This document shows positions 1 through 6,452 of a DNA stretch of 6,963 nucleotides, one piece after another. The stretch covers positions 10,041 through 17,003 of the forward strand of contig JACRUB010000197.1 in assembly GCA_014305015.1 (NCBI GenBank). The letters run 5' to 3'. The notes beneath the pieces were generated by a model. The model searched no databases. It saw nothing but the letters and a program-made list of their open reading frames with translations, and was not told the DNA's origin. Positions within the stretch are counted from its first letter, which is position 1. Every line of letters begins with the position of its first letter. The translations under genes and the position numbers were made by a program. This stretch comes from Vulcanimicrobiota bacterium. Lineage in GTDB: Bacteria > Vulcanimicrobiota > Vulcanimicrobiia > Vulcanimicrobiales > Vulcanimicrobiaceae.

Positions 1-1398
1 GAGCTCGGCGTGGCTATCGGCGGGAACTCGCATCGTCCAGTTAGCGCTCGAAGCGGACGACTTTGTGTGGTGCATGTTTTCGGCCGTGATTTGCCAGTCG
101 CCCGGAATCGGTTCCACTACCAGGACATCCTGAGCAAGTGGTTTCGCATTTGAAACCGTTATCTGGTAGGAGCTATCCGACTGACAAAAGCCTGCGATGT
201 GAAAATCGGTTTGCTTCTTGCGCGCCGTTACGTCGAACGAGTTGCCCAAGTGCAGCCGCACCGTTTCATTCTTGGGTGTGTGGTCGATTCGATCGGATCC
301 CAGGAATTGCGAGAGCCCGCGTGAGTCGTTTTTATAGAGCCGTACGATTCCGCCGGGTAGCGGAATGCCGAGTTGCCCGCCCTTATTTTCAAAGGTGACG
401 TACACGCCAAGCGGCAGCCGGTCGCCGAGATCTGGTTGCGCGCTCCGGTAGTACTGCGGCGCTCCGCGCAGTTCCAGCGTCTTGCGAACCGGAACGTTTT
501 GGGCTTGTAGCAATGCGATCTGCTTTGTTTGCTTATCAAGGATTGTGCTCGGGCGCGACATCGTGTACAGGTGATACTCGAAATAGTTCTCTTGAGAAAA
601 GCTGTTGGCCGAGTACACGTCGGCGGTTGTGCCGGCTTTGACTAGGTCACCCATTGCTCTCATTTGTACCACGTTGACGTTACCAGCCACCAGTTGTAGG
701 CGCGCATTCTCGTATGAAACGCCGCTTGTGTTCGAGAGTGTCACGAGGCCGGTGATGGAGAGGTGGCCCTCATCCGATGCGAGCGTGCCGACATAGTCCG
801 CGTGCCACGAAAGTCCGCCGGTCATGTAACTCAGATCAAGCGTCTGGCGAGCACCATGCTCGCTCTGTATCTCAAGTGTAAGCGTGGGCTGGTCGCGAAG
901 GCTGCTTGGGATCTCCGGGTAGATAATGTATCCACGCAACTGGGTTTCGATGCGGTCCTTGTATTGCAGCACGATTCCATTTGTGGCGCTAAGGATGCGC
1001 GCTTGTTCACGCGTTTCTCGTTCGCCCGCAAAACGTGGTTCGTGCACGATCGTCACCTCGCGTCCGATGGACTTTTGCAGCAGTGCCGCGGGGTCGAGCA
1101 CGTCGAAATTGAAATTCTGCTCGAGCACGTCCACCCGGTTGTGCGAACTCAGATCTTCGAGCAATGCGGAAGTTGGGTCCATGATGGCACTGACGTCGCG
1201 CCAAGCGATTCGGTTGATCCCGCTGCTCAGCGATACGTTGCGCCGGTCGTGCACGAGTGACATCGTCCCGTTATAGATGGTGAGATTGACCAGTTCGCGA
1301 TCGCTAACGGTGCTCGCGCGCTCTGCGGGCGCAGCGTGCGCCGGCGCGGTCGTCATAAGTGAAATACAAACCAAGAGAAGAAAGAAGACACGAACCAT
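1..1398 (-). CDS. Exported DUF4139-domain protein, C-terminus cut by window edge
   Basis: An uninterrupted frame of 466 codons reads from ATG (1398-1396) to the left edge with no stop, so the gene is partial at its 3' end. Residues 1-23 look like a Sec signal peptide: a short basic start, the hydrophobic run FFLLLVCISLM, then AHA before the mature chain. Residues 35-110 are a beta-rich N-terminal region (VNLTIYNGTMSLVHD). From about 185 the chain follows the DUF4139 pattern: YMTGGLSWHADYVG (191-204), NTSGVSYENARLQLVAGNVN (223-242), EYHLYTMSRP (274-283), FENKGGQLGIPLPGGIVRLY (336-355), LGSDRIDHTPKNE (366-378) and LGNSFDV (384-390). The final W454-TMRVPA sits close to the usual end of the family, so perhaps 10-20 residues are missing. 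The ribosome binding site AAAGGGG lies 8-9 bases before the ATG and supports this start. The molecular function of DUF4139 proteins is not established; this one is presumably exported. The family assignment is from recalled patterns and is strong. Confidence 0.88.
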   Translation of the reverse strand, partial: MVRVFFLLLVCISLMTTAPAHAAPAERASTVSDRELVNLTIYNGTMSLVHDRRNVSLSSGINRIAWRDVSAIMDPTSALLEDLSSHNRVDVLEQNFNFDVLDPAALLQKSIGREVTIVHEPRFAGERETREQARILSATNGIVLQYKDRIETQLRGYIIYPEIPSSLRDQPTLTLEIQSEHGARQTLDLSYMTGGLSWHADYVGTLASDEGHLSITGLVTLSNTSGVSYENARLQLVAGNVNVVQMRAMGDLVKAGTTADVYSANSFSQENYFEYHLYTMSRPSTILDKQTKQIALLQAQNVPVRKTLELRGAPQYYRSAQPDLGDRLPLGVYVTFENKGGQLGIPLPGGIVRLYKNDSRGLSQFLGSDRIDHTPKNETVRLHLGNSFDVTARKKQTDFHIAGFCQSDSSYQITVSNAKPLAQDVLVVEPIPGDWQITAENMHHTKSSASSANWTMRVPADSHAEL

Positions 1399-1406
1399 TT
1401 GCGACA

Positions 1407-1413
1407 CCCCTTT
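1407..1413 (-). promoter_or_regulatory. Ribosome binding site of the DUF4139 gene
   Basis: On the minus strand AAAGGGG lies 8 bases before the ATG at 1398. It is a clear purine-rich Shine-Dalgarno sequence. It fixes the start and gives the predicted signal peptide its full length. Confidence 0.6.
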
Positions 1414-1462
1414 GGCAGCAAAGAAAAACTTTTGCTAAGCCAACGGCATGTTCGCAACAAGC

Positions 1463-1477
1463 GTGACGAGCTGTCAC
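1463..1477. promoter_or_regulatory. Candidate operator: GTGAC-N5-GTCAC palindrome
   Basis: Perfect 5-base arms (1463-1467 and 1473-1477) flank a 5-base spacer. The palindrome lies in the 102-base region between two divergent genes and overlaps the proposed -35 box of the plus-strand promoter. The position would suit a repressor or dual regulator. Arms of this length can arise by chance, so the call is tentative. Confidence 0.25.
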
Positions 1478-1492
1478 AACTTCGGGTAGAAT
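1463..1492 (+). promoter_or_regulatory. Sigma70-like promoter for the small membrane protein, possibly leaderless
   Basis: GTGACG (1463-1468, four of six consensus bases) is followed after 18 bases by TAGAAT (1487-1492, five of six). Transcription would begin about 6-9 bases after the -10 box, at roughly 1498-1501, almost exactly on the ATG at 1501. No purine-rich ribosome binding site lies before that ATG, which fits a leaderless transcript. The boxes are seen directly; promoter activity is inferred. Confidence 0.4.
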
Positions 1493-1500
1493 CATTGTAG

Positions 1501-1770
1501 ATGATCAAAAATTCATTGTGGGGCACACTCGGAATCGCGATCCCCCTCATTACGTTGACCCTGATCCGGCGTCAAACGGGATGGCCGCCTGCGCTGCCGT
1601 TCGGATGGCCGGCGGTATGGCTCGGAGGTTTTATTATCCTGATTTTGGTGATCCGCTTGATGGATGCGGTGCTCAAAGATCTCTTTGCGCGCCGGCCGGA
1701 GCTGGAGCGGTTTGCTACGGGAGTCCTAATTGGGTGCTGGGTTTTTGCGGGGATTTACCTCCACAGCTGA
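1501..1770 (+). CDS. Small integral membrane protein, three predicted helices, function unknown
   Basis: I do not recognise this 89-residue product. It has three hydrophobic stretches: about residues 5-22 (LWGTLGIAIPLITLTLI), 36-55 (WPAVWLGGFIILILVIRLMD) and 71-87 (FATGVLIGCWVFAGIYL). Basic residues lie after the first helix (RRQ, 23-25) and between the second and third (KDLFARRPELER). No catalytic motif or cysteine pair is visible. The hydrophobic pattern, the ATG placed right behind a plausible -10 box, and the lack of a competing gene support a real gene. A different frame is also open over part of this stretch (1518-1877) but reads as low-complexity, non-membrane sequence. The nearest neighbour on the same strand is etfB, 103 bases downstream, so cotranscription is possible but not shown. 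Confidence 0.6.
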   Translation: MIKNSLWGTLGIAIPLITLTLIRRQTGWPPALPFGWPAVWLGGFIILILVIRLMDAVLKDLFARRPELERFATGVLIGCWVFAGIYLHS

Positions 1771-1857
1771 GCATCGTTACGACTTTTCCGGCAAGCCGGG
1801 AGCAGGTTGGCTTGGCGCCCGCCACTAATGGACCCGGGTTCCCCTTCCTATTATTCT

Positions 1858-1862
1858 GGAGG
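1858..1862 (+). promoter_or_regulatory. Ribosome binding site of etfB
   Basis: GGAGG lies 11 bases before the GTG at 1874. It is the strongest Shine-Dalgarno match in the window and supports GTG as the etfB start, since the first codons then give the standard N-terminus MKIVVTVKLVPD. Confidence 0.65.
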
Positions 1863-1873
1863 TCTTTTCCCGC

Positions 1874-2662
1874 GTGAAAATCGTGGTTACGGTCAAACTC
1901 GTTCCGGATCCGAACGCTGAGAAGCGGATGGACACCGCAACGAAGCGGCTTGTGCGCACCGGCGTCGACACCGTGATCAATCCGTACGACGAGTACGCGA
2001 TTGAAGCGGCGCTACAGCTAAAAGAAAAACTGGGCGGAGATACAACCGTTACCGTGTTCTCGATGGTCCCCGAAACAGGCAAGGAGACCGTTCGCAAAGC
2101 GCTCGCAATGGGCGCCGATGATGCGCTTATGCTCAGCGACGCGGGTCTCGAAGGTAGCGATGTGTGGGGCACCGCCTACGTCATGGCGCAAGGCTTGAAA
2201 AAAGTCGGATTTGATCTGGTGATTTGCGGCGGTCTGTCGGATGACGGCAGCAGCGGCGGCGTACCCGGCGCGCTCGCAGAATATCTCGGCGTCCCCGGCC
2301 TGACGAACGCACGCCACGTTGAAGTGGCCGATGGCAAACTCAAATGTCAGCGTGAAACCGACAACGGCTATCAAGTCGTTTCAGGCCCGTTGCCCGCAGT
2401 CGTGAGCGTAACGATGGCGGTCGGAGAACCGCGCTATCCCTCCCTTAAGGGCATTATGGGCGCGAAGAAAAAGACGATTACGGTGATGCCGCTCTCGGAG
2501 CTCGGGCTGGATCGCCCGGTCGGCAACGACGGTGCGAAGACCGAACTCTTGCAGTTTGCGCCGCCGCCGGTACGCGCAAAAGCGCACGTCGTCAATGCGG
2601 AAGACGGCCCTTCGGGCGCCAAAGCCATCTTTGACTTCCTTAAAGAGAAGAAGCTCGTATAA
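1874..2662 (+). CDS. etfB: Electron transfer flavoprotein subunit beta
   Basis: The 262-residue product is full length for EtfB/FixA. The beta subunit pairs with EtfA to form a soluble FAD heterodimer that carries electrons from flavin dehydrogenases (acyl-CoA dehydrogenases and others) to a quinone reductase. Landmarks are MKIVVTVKLVPDP (1-13), INPYDEYAIEAAL (35-47), KALAMGADDALML (75-87), the nucleotide-binding stretch DLVICGGLSDDGSSGG (114-129), the ETF-beta signature around RETDNGYQVVSGPLPAVVSV (160-179), and RYPSLKGIMGAKKK (187-200). The nucleotide loop lacks the G-[KR]-Q of mitochondrial and proteobacterial EtfB. It instead resembles the actinobacterial type, as does the PSLKGIM block. 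The GTG start is supported by GGAGG. The stop TAA shares its last base with the ATG of etfA, so the two are translationally coupled. No dehydrogenase, FixC or FixX gene is adjacent. Whether this ETF is bifurcating cannot be settled by eye. Confidence 0.95.
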   Translation: MKIVVTVKLVPDPNAEKRMDTATKRLVRTGVDTVINPYDEYAIEAALQLKEKLGGDTTVTVFSMVPETGKETVRKALAMGADDALMLSDAGLEGSDVWGTAYVMAQGLKKVGFDLVICGGLSDDGSSGGVPGALAEYLGVPGLTNARHVEVADGKLKCQRETDNGYQVVSGPLPAVVSVTMAVGEPRYPSLKGIMGAKKKTITVMPLSELGLDRPVGNDGAKTELLQFAPPPVRAKAHVVNAEDGPSGAKAIFDFLKEKKLV

Positions 2663-3648
2663 TGCAGCACGTCATAGTTTTCGTCGAACACAAAGCCGGT
2701 CACACGCGTAAGGTGACGTTCGAGATGGCGACAGAAGCGCGCACCATCGCCGATGCACTCGGGGGCAAAGCGCATGCGGTGGCTCTCGGTACGGGCGCTG
2801 CCGCGATTGCGGAGCAGCTCAAAGCCTATCCGCTCGATACGATTCACGTCAGCGAAGATACCGATGTCGATAAATTCTTGCTCGATCCGACCGTCGATTA
2901 TATGGAAGCGGTCGCTAAATCAACCGGCTCTGCACTTATCATCGTGCCCAATACGATGCTCGGCCGCGATGTCGGCGGCCGCTTGATGGCACGCTTGGAT
3001 GCCGGCTTCAATGCCGACGTTACCGACATGAAAGTCGAAGGCGGCAGGCTTTCGATTACCGCACCAAAACTCGGCGGCGCCTTCATTACCACTAAAGCAT
3101 TCAAGAACTGTGATTTCGGAATCGTCACCTTGCGTCCCAATGCATTTGCTGCAAAAGCGGGTGGGGCGGGCGCGCAAGTCGTGCAAATCGAGAAACCGGC
3201 CGGCAAGAGTTACGCGATGGTCGTTGAGAGCGAAGTCGAAGAAGCCTCCGCCGAGATGGGCTTGGAAGAAGCACCGGTCGTGGTCAGCGGCGGCCGCGGT
3301 CTCGGTGGACCGGAACCGTTTACGACGATGCTCAAGCCACTCGCCGATGCCCTCGGTGGAACCGTCGGTGCGACGCGTGCGGCGGCCGATGCCGGGTGGG
3401 TGCCCTATAGCTTGCAGATCGGTCAGACCGGCAAAACGGTCAGCCCGCAACTCTACATCGCCATCGGCATCTCCGGCGCCATCCAGCACAAGGTCGGCAT
3501 GCGCACGGCCGGTACGATTGTAGCTATTAATAAAGACGGTACAGTGCCGATCGGCGAGTTCGCCGACTTACTAGTCGTCGGCGACCTTTTCAAGATCATC
3601 CCGGAGCTTACCAAGCTCATCGAAGCAGCCAAGGCCGCGCACGCGTGA
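2662..3648 (+). CDS. etfA: Electron transfer flavoprotein subunit alpha
   Basis: The 328-residue product is typical in length for EtfA, which binds the FAD that exchanges electrons between partner dehydrogenases and the membrane quinone pool. The N-terminal domain (1-190) starts HVIVFVEHKAG and includes NTMLGRDVGGRLMARL (97-112). The conserved C-terminal FAD domain begins at VVVSGGRGLGGPEPF (206-220). It continues with VGATRAAADAGW (235-246, R239 as FAD-contacting arginine), QIGQTGKTVSPQLYIA (252-267), GISGAIQHKVGM (269-280), AINKD (288-292) and ADLLVVGDLFKIIPEL (301-316). After NKD the usual xxAPIF reads GTVPIGEF, and ADYGIVGD reads ADLLVVGD; both are mild deviations. The ATG overlaps the etfB stop by one base. 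A hairpin lies across the stop codon. Confidence 0.95.
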   Translation: MQHVIVFVEHKAGHTRKVTFEMATEARTIADALGGKAHAVALGTGAAAIAEQLKAYPLDTIHVSEDTDVDKFLLDPTVDYMEAVAKSTGSALIIVPNTMLGRDVGGRLMARLDAGFNADVTDMKVEGGRLSITAPKLGGAFITTKAFKNCDFGIVTLRPNAFAAKAGGAGAQVVQIEKPAGKSYAMVVESEVEEASAEMGLEEAPVVVSGGRGLGGPEPFTTMLKPLADALGGTVGATRAAADAGWVPYSLQIGQTGKTVSPQLYIAIGISGAIQHKVGMRTAGTIVAINKDGTVPIGEFADLLVVGDLFKIIPELTKLIEAAKAAHA

Positions 3649-3669
3649 CAATCGTCCCGGTTCACGCGT
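3641..3669 (+). terminator. Hairpin across the etfA stop codon, terminator-like without a T tract
   Basis: ACGCGTGA (3641-3648, including the TGA stop) pairs perfectly with TCACGCGT (3662-3669) around a 13-base loop. The position immediately at the gene end suggests transcript termination or 3'-end protection. No run of T follows (TAGTAGCC), so it is not a canonical intrinsic terminator. It is also the first of six hairpins in the region to 3870. Confidence 0.35.
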
Positions 3670-3694
3670 TAGTAGCCTGATAGCTTAAGAACAA

Positions 3695-3880
3695 GACCCA
3701 AGCCGTTCGGGGCGCCCTGGGGGTGTTTCGAGCGGCCAAATAAACAAAACTCTTGCCCCCGAGAATTGGGGGTCCCACGCGCGAAGTAGCGTGGGGGGCA
3801 CGCAATTGGTTTTCAGGGCACCGTTCTGAAAGCCAATGAAGTGACCAGATGGCGAGCGTAGTTCGCCATCATTTCAAAGA
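3695..3880 (+). ncRNA. Candidate structured RNA or long 5' leader between etfA and the TPR gene
   Basis: Five inverted repeats stand in a row and the stretch holds no convincing gene. GCCGTTCG/CGAGCGGC (3702-3709 with 3729-3736) has one G.U pair. CCCCC/GGGGG (3756-3760 with 3768-3772) has a 7-base loop. CCCACGC/GCGTGGG (3774-3780 with 3789-3795) has an 8-base loop. ATTGGTTTTCAG/CTGAAAGCCAAT (3805-3816 with 3826-3837) makes 12 pairs with one G.U. GATGGCGA/TCGCCATC (3848-3855 with 3863-3870) is perfect with a 7-base loop. The C run at 3756-3760 can pair instead with the G run at 3794-3798 (TGCCCCC with GGGGGCA), which would compete with two hairpins, as in a regulatory switch. It matches no RNA family I recognise (not tmRNA, SRP RNA, RNase P or a common riboswitch). 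The strand is assumed from the flanking genes and could be the opposite. Function is unknown; the structure is seen, its role inferred. Confidence 0.4.
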
Positions 3881-3891
3881 AAGCACATACA

Positions 3892-5412
3892 GTGAAGCGT
3901 TCTCTCGTCTTAAGTCTCGCGTTTACTGCAGCCGGTACGCTGGTTGCTCTTTTTGGAGGAATGCAACCCTCCGATGCCAAGCCCGCGCCGGCGGCTACGC
4001 CTTCGGCCAGGCCGTCTGCATTGCCGACTGCAACGCCGGAACCGCCCGATAAGGCGATTCCGCGTCTTCTGGATGCAATCAAGAAGAATCCGAATGATAA
4101 GGCATCACTCTCCGATCTTGCGCAACAATATATCGGAGTCGGCCGCGCAGATCTCGCGCTTCCGCTGACGCAGAAATTGCTTGCATTGGGCGACCGTTCC
4201 GCGCAAACGTACTATTTCGACGGATACGCAAACGAGCAGTTAAACCGCATTCCCCAGGCGATTGCGGATTACGAGAATGCATCGAACGTGGATCCCACCA
4301 ACGTTGGCGTGCTGGGATCGCTGACCTCGATGTATCTTAAGACGAATCGCTTCTCGGACGCGGAGCGCGTTGCCAAACGTTCGGTCACCTTTAACAAGGT
4401 TGACCGGCGCTCATTCATCAACCTCGGCCTCGTCTACGCCAGCGAGAAGAAGTTCAGCGATGCGCGCGACCAGTTCGAGACCGCCTACAAGATGGACTCG
4501 AGCGACGTTACCCCGCTGTTGCAGATCGGACAAACCTACGTTGGTGCGAACGACAACGCTAATGCGCTGATTGCGATCAACCGCGCAATCGCGGCTGACC
4601 CGAAAAATCCGGATGCGCAACTGTTTAAGGCCGACCTTTATGCTAAGCAGCACGATGTCGTCAACGCACTTGCGGCATATGAGCTTGCCATTCAAAGTGC
4701 GCCTGACGATGACACGCGCGCGCAGATAGCCGTTCGCGAGGCCGCCTTCTTGGCGCTCGAAAAGAAGAACTCGGACGCCGAAGCTGCCTTTGTTCGCGCA
4801 ATCGCGGCCTATCCCAATAGTCTCCAGCCGCACCTTGCCTACGGCGACTATTGGAATTCGCAAAATCAAATCCAGAAGGCCGTCGATCAGTGGAACCTCG
4901 CACTTGGCCCCAATAAAGATAACCCGGCTGCCCTGGTGCGCCTGGCAACCTATAACATGCGTTCGGGACATCCCGCACAGGCGCTGCCCTACTTGAAGTC
5001 GCTTGCGCAAACCGAACCCAGTGCGCAGGTTCTGGCGATGCTTGGTCAGGCGTACACCACGCTGCACGACTATAGTAACGCCAAACGCGCATGCGGAGCC
5101 GCCTATCAAGCGCAACCAAATCCCGATTCGCTGGGCTGCGTCGCGGGCGCCGATTTCGAGCTGAAGAACTACAAAGAATCAGCGCAAATCTTCGACGTTC
5201 TCGATAGCCGGGTGCATGCGTTCTTGGATCAGTCACCGCAGTTGCTCTACATCGCCGCCAAGGTCTATGAGAACCAGAAGCAGCCCGCAAAAGCTGTCGT
5301 TGAGTACGGCCGCTTGCTGAAAATCATGAAGCCGGGCACGGCGGACTACAAGAAGATTCAAGCCTCGATCGCATCGCTGAAAACGGCTAAACCGGCTAAG
5401 AAACACGGCTAA
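3892..5412 (+). CDS. Exported tetratricopeptide-repeat (TPR) protein
   Basis: The 506-residue product has a signal peptide (MKRSLVLSLAFTAAGTLVAL, about 1-29, probable cleavage near SDA-KP). A Pro/Ala/Thr-rich linker follows (30-52). About eleven to twelve TPR units fill residues 56-480. Well-formed ones are around 103-135 (AQTYYFDGYANEQL...AIADYENASNVDP), 173-205 (RSFINLGLVYASEKKFSDARDQF), 206-238, 240-272 (LFKADLYAKQHDVVNALAAYELA), 277-309, 346-376, 379-411 and 448-480. The tail is lysine-rich (KTAKPAKKHG). TPR arrays are protein-binding scaffolds and no enzyme domain is present, so the partner is unknown. A periplasmic or envelope assembly role is only an inference. GTG at 3892 gives the complete signal peptide; an in-frame stop lies 33 bases upstream. 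The ribosome binding site is weak (AAAGAAAG, 8 bases upstream). The next gene starts 26 bases after its stop. Confidence 0.88.
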   Translation: MKRSLVLSLAFTAAGTLVALFGGMQPSDAKPAPAATPSARPSALPTATPEPPDKAIPRLLDAIKKNPNDKASLSDLAQQYIGVGRADLALPLTQKLLALGDRSAQTYYFDGYANEQLNRIPQAIADYENASNVDPTNVGVLGSLTSMYLKTNRFSDAERVAKRSVTFNKVDRRSFINLGLVYASEKKFSDARDQFETAYKMDSSDVTPLLQIGQTYVGANDNANALIAINRAIAADPKNPDAQLFKADLYAKQHDVVNALAAYELAIQSAPDDDTRAQIAVREAAFLALEKKNSDAEAAFVRAIAAYPNSLQPHLAYGDYWNSQNQIQKAVDQWNLALGPNKDNPAALVRLATYNMRSGHPAQALPYLKSLAQTEPSAQVLAMLGQAYTTLHDYSNAKRACGAAYQAQPNPDSLGCVAGADFELKNYKESAQIFDVLDSRVHAFLDQSPQLLYIAAKVYENQKQPAKAVVEYGRLLKIMKPGTADYKKIQASIASLKTAKPAKKHG

Positions 5413-5427
5413 CCCTTCGAGGAGCTT

Positions 5428-5431
5428 AGGG
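5428..5431 (+). promoter_or_regulatory. Ribosome binding site of the deacetylase gene
   Basis: AGGG lies 7 bases before the GTG at 5439, inside the 26-base gap after the TPR gene. ACCCT at 5412-5416 could pair with AGGGT at 5428-5432 and partly hide it, though five pairs make only a weak hairpin. Confidence 0.4.
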
Positions 5432-5438
5432 TGAGAGG

Positions 5439-6452
5439 GTGTTAGTCGTCTATGACGAGATCTACGGCGACCACTTGCGCGGGATTCCACATGCGGAATC
5501 ACCGGACCGCGTACAAGTGGTCGCTTCTTTTTTGCGCGATTCCGGCAAGCTCAACAACCTGATCGACCCGCGGGATGCGAGCGATGCGGAAATCACGCGC
5601 GTGCACTCAGCTGAATATCTGGAGACGGTCAAACGCGAGACGCAAGCGTTGCATTCGCATGCAGCATATCTCTCGACCGGCGATACGGTAATCGACGCGC
5701 ACTCCCTGATCGTCGCGCGCCGTGCGGCCGGCGGCGCCCTCTCCGCAATGGAAAACGCGGTCGCGGAAAATCAATCGGTTTTTGCACTCATTCGACCGCC
5801 TGGGCACCATGCCGAATCGACGCGCGGAATGGGCTTCTGCGTATTCAACAACGCCGCGATCGCGGCGCGCACGTACCTCGCGGACCATGGCGGCCGCGTA
5901 CTGATCGTCGATTTCGATTACCACCACGGGAACGGAACGCAGGCCGTAGCCGGGGACGGCATTTCCTATGTGTCGACGCATGGCTATCCGGCATACCCCG
6001 GAACGGGAAGCGCCGATGAAAATTACAATCTCGGCGCGGACATGATCCTCAACGTGCCCTTGCCCCCACACCGTTTTGGAACCGAGCCGTTCGTTGCGCT
6101 GTGGGAAGACCTCTTACCGAAAGTAGCCGCAAAAGTAAAGCCCACGATGCTTATCGTGAGCGCGGGCTTCGATTATGTGTCCGGTGATCCGGTTGGCGAC
6201 CTGGGTGTCGAGCGTTCCGCAGCGACGGATCTCACGCGATTGATCAACCGCGTTGCTGCGCAGTATTGCGAGGGCCGTGCGATCTTCTTGCTCGAGGGCG
6301 GCTACAATATTTCTGTGCTGATGGAATCCGTGGCGCGGGTTATCGAATCGGTAGACGCAAAAGAAACGGCGCTCAGTAGCGCCCAGGAAAGCGCTATTCC
6401 GCAGCGTGAGCGCGCGATCGTTCAGTTTGTTTCAGAATTGCTTGGCAAATAA
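5439..6452 (+). CDS. Histone deacetylase family protein (zinc amidohydrolase, class II-like)
   Basis: The 337-residue product covers the whole arginase-fold deacetylase domain. Bacterial members remove acetyl groups from small amines such as acetylpolyamines or from protein lysines; the substrate here cannot be told. Landmarks are HAESPDRV (18-25), VHSAEYL (55-61), RPPGHHAE (119-126) with the paired general-base histidines H123 and H124, GMGFCVFNNAAIAAR (130-144), and VDFDYHHGNGTQ (157-168) with zinc ligands D160 and H162. STHGYPAYPGTG (179-190) and SAGFDYVSGDP (241-251, third zinc ligand D245) follow, then LEGGYN (285-290) with transition-state tyrosine Y289. All catalytic residues are present, so it should be active. 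LEGGY rather than GGGGY fits class II and acetylpolyamine amidohydrolase-like enzymes. The GTG start has a nearby ribosome binding site. It probably shares a transcript with the TPR gene. Its last 59 bases overlap the carbonic anhydrase gene on the other strand. Confidence 0.93.
   Translation: MLVVYDEIYGDHLRGIPHAESPDRVQVVASFLRDSGKLNNLIDPRDASDAEITRVHSAEYLETVKRETQALHSHAAYLSTGDTVIDAHSLIVARRAAGGALSAMENAVAENQSVFALIRPPGHHAESTRGMGFCVFNNAAIAARTYLADHGGRVLIVDFDYHHGNGTQAVAGDGISYVSTHGYPAYPGTGSADENYNLGADMILNVPLPPHRFGTEPFVALWEDLLPKVAAKVKPTMLIVSAGFDYVSGDPVGDLGVERSAATDLTRLINRVAAQYCEGRAIFLLEGGYNISVLMESVARVIESVDAKETALSSAQESAIPQRERAIVQFVSELLGK

Noticed and set aside
763..1260. Plus-strand open frame of 165 codons
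   Set aside because: It lies opposite the DUF4139 gene, which has a signal peptide, a ribosome binding site and family motifs; the plus-strand product shows no recognisable domain.
1788..1799. CCGGC-AA-GCCGG dyad after the small membrane gene as a terminator
   Set aside because: The loop would be too tight (only four pairs with a four-base loop are feasible) and no T tract follows.
1518..1877. Plus-strand open frame of 119 codons overlapping the small membrane gene
   Set aside because: It has no hydrophobic pattern or motif and overlaps the etfB start; the 1501 frame gives a coherent three-helix protein.
2920..3489. Minus-strand open frame of 189 codons
   Set aside because: It is a shadow of etfA, with no family pattern.
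3670..3700. tmRNA-like tag ending (GCTTAA near 3683)
   Set aside because: No tRNA-like 3' domain, T-loop or CCA end follows, so the similarity is incidental.
3709..3798. Four G runs as a G-quadruplex
   Set aside because: The loops between runs are up to about 45 bases, far longer than in stable quadruplexes; hairpin pairing explains the G runs better.
4411..5115. Minus-strand open frame of 234 codons
   Set aside because: It is antisense to the TPR gene, whose repeats are unmistakable; the minus-strand product is arginine/valine-rich without motifs and is a by-product of GC-rich codon use.
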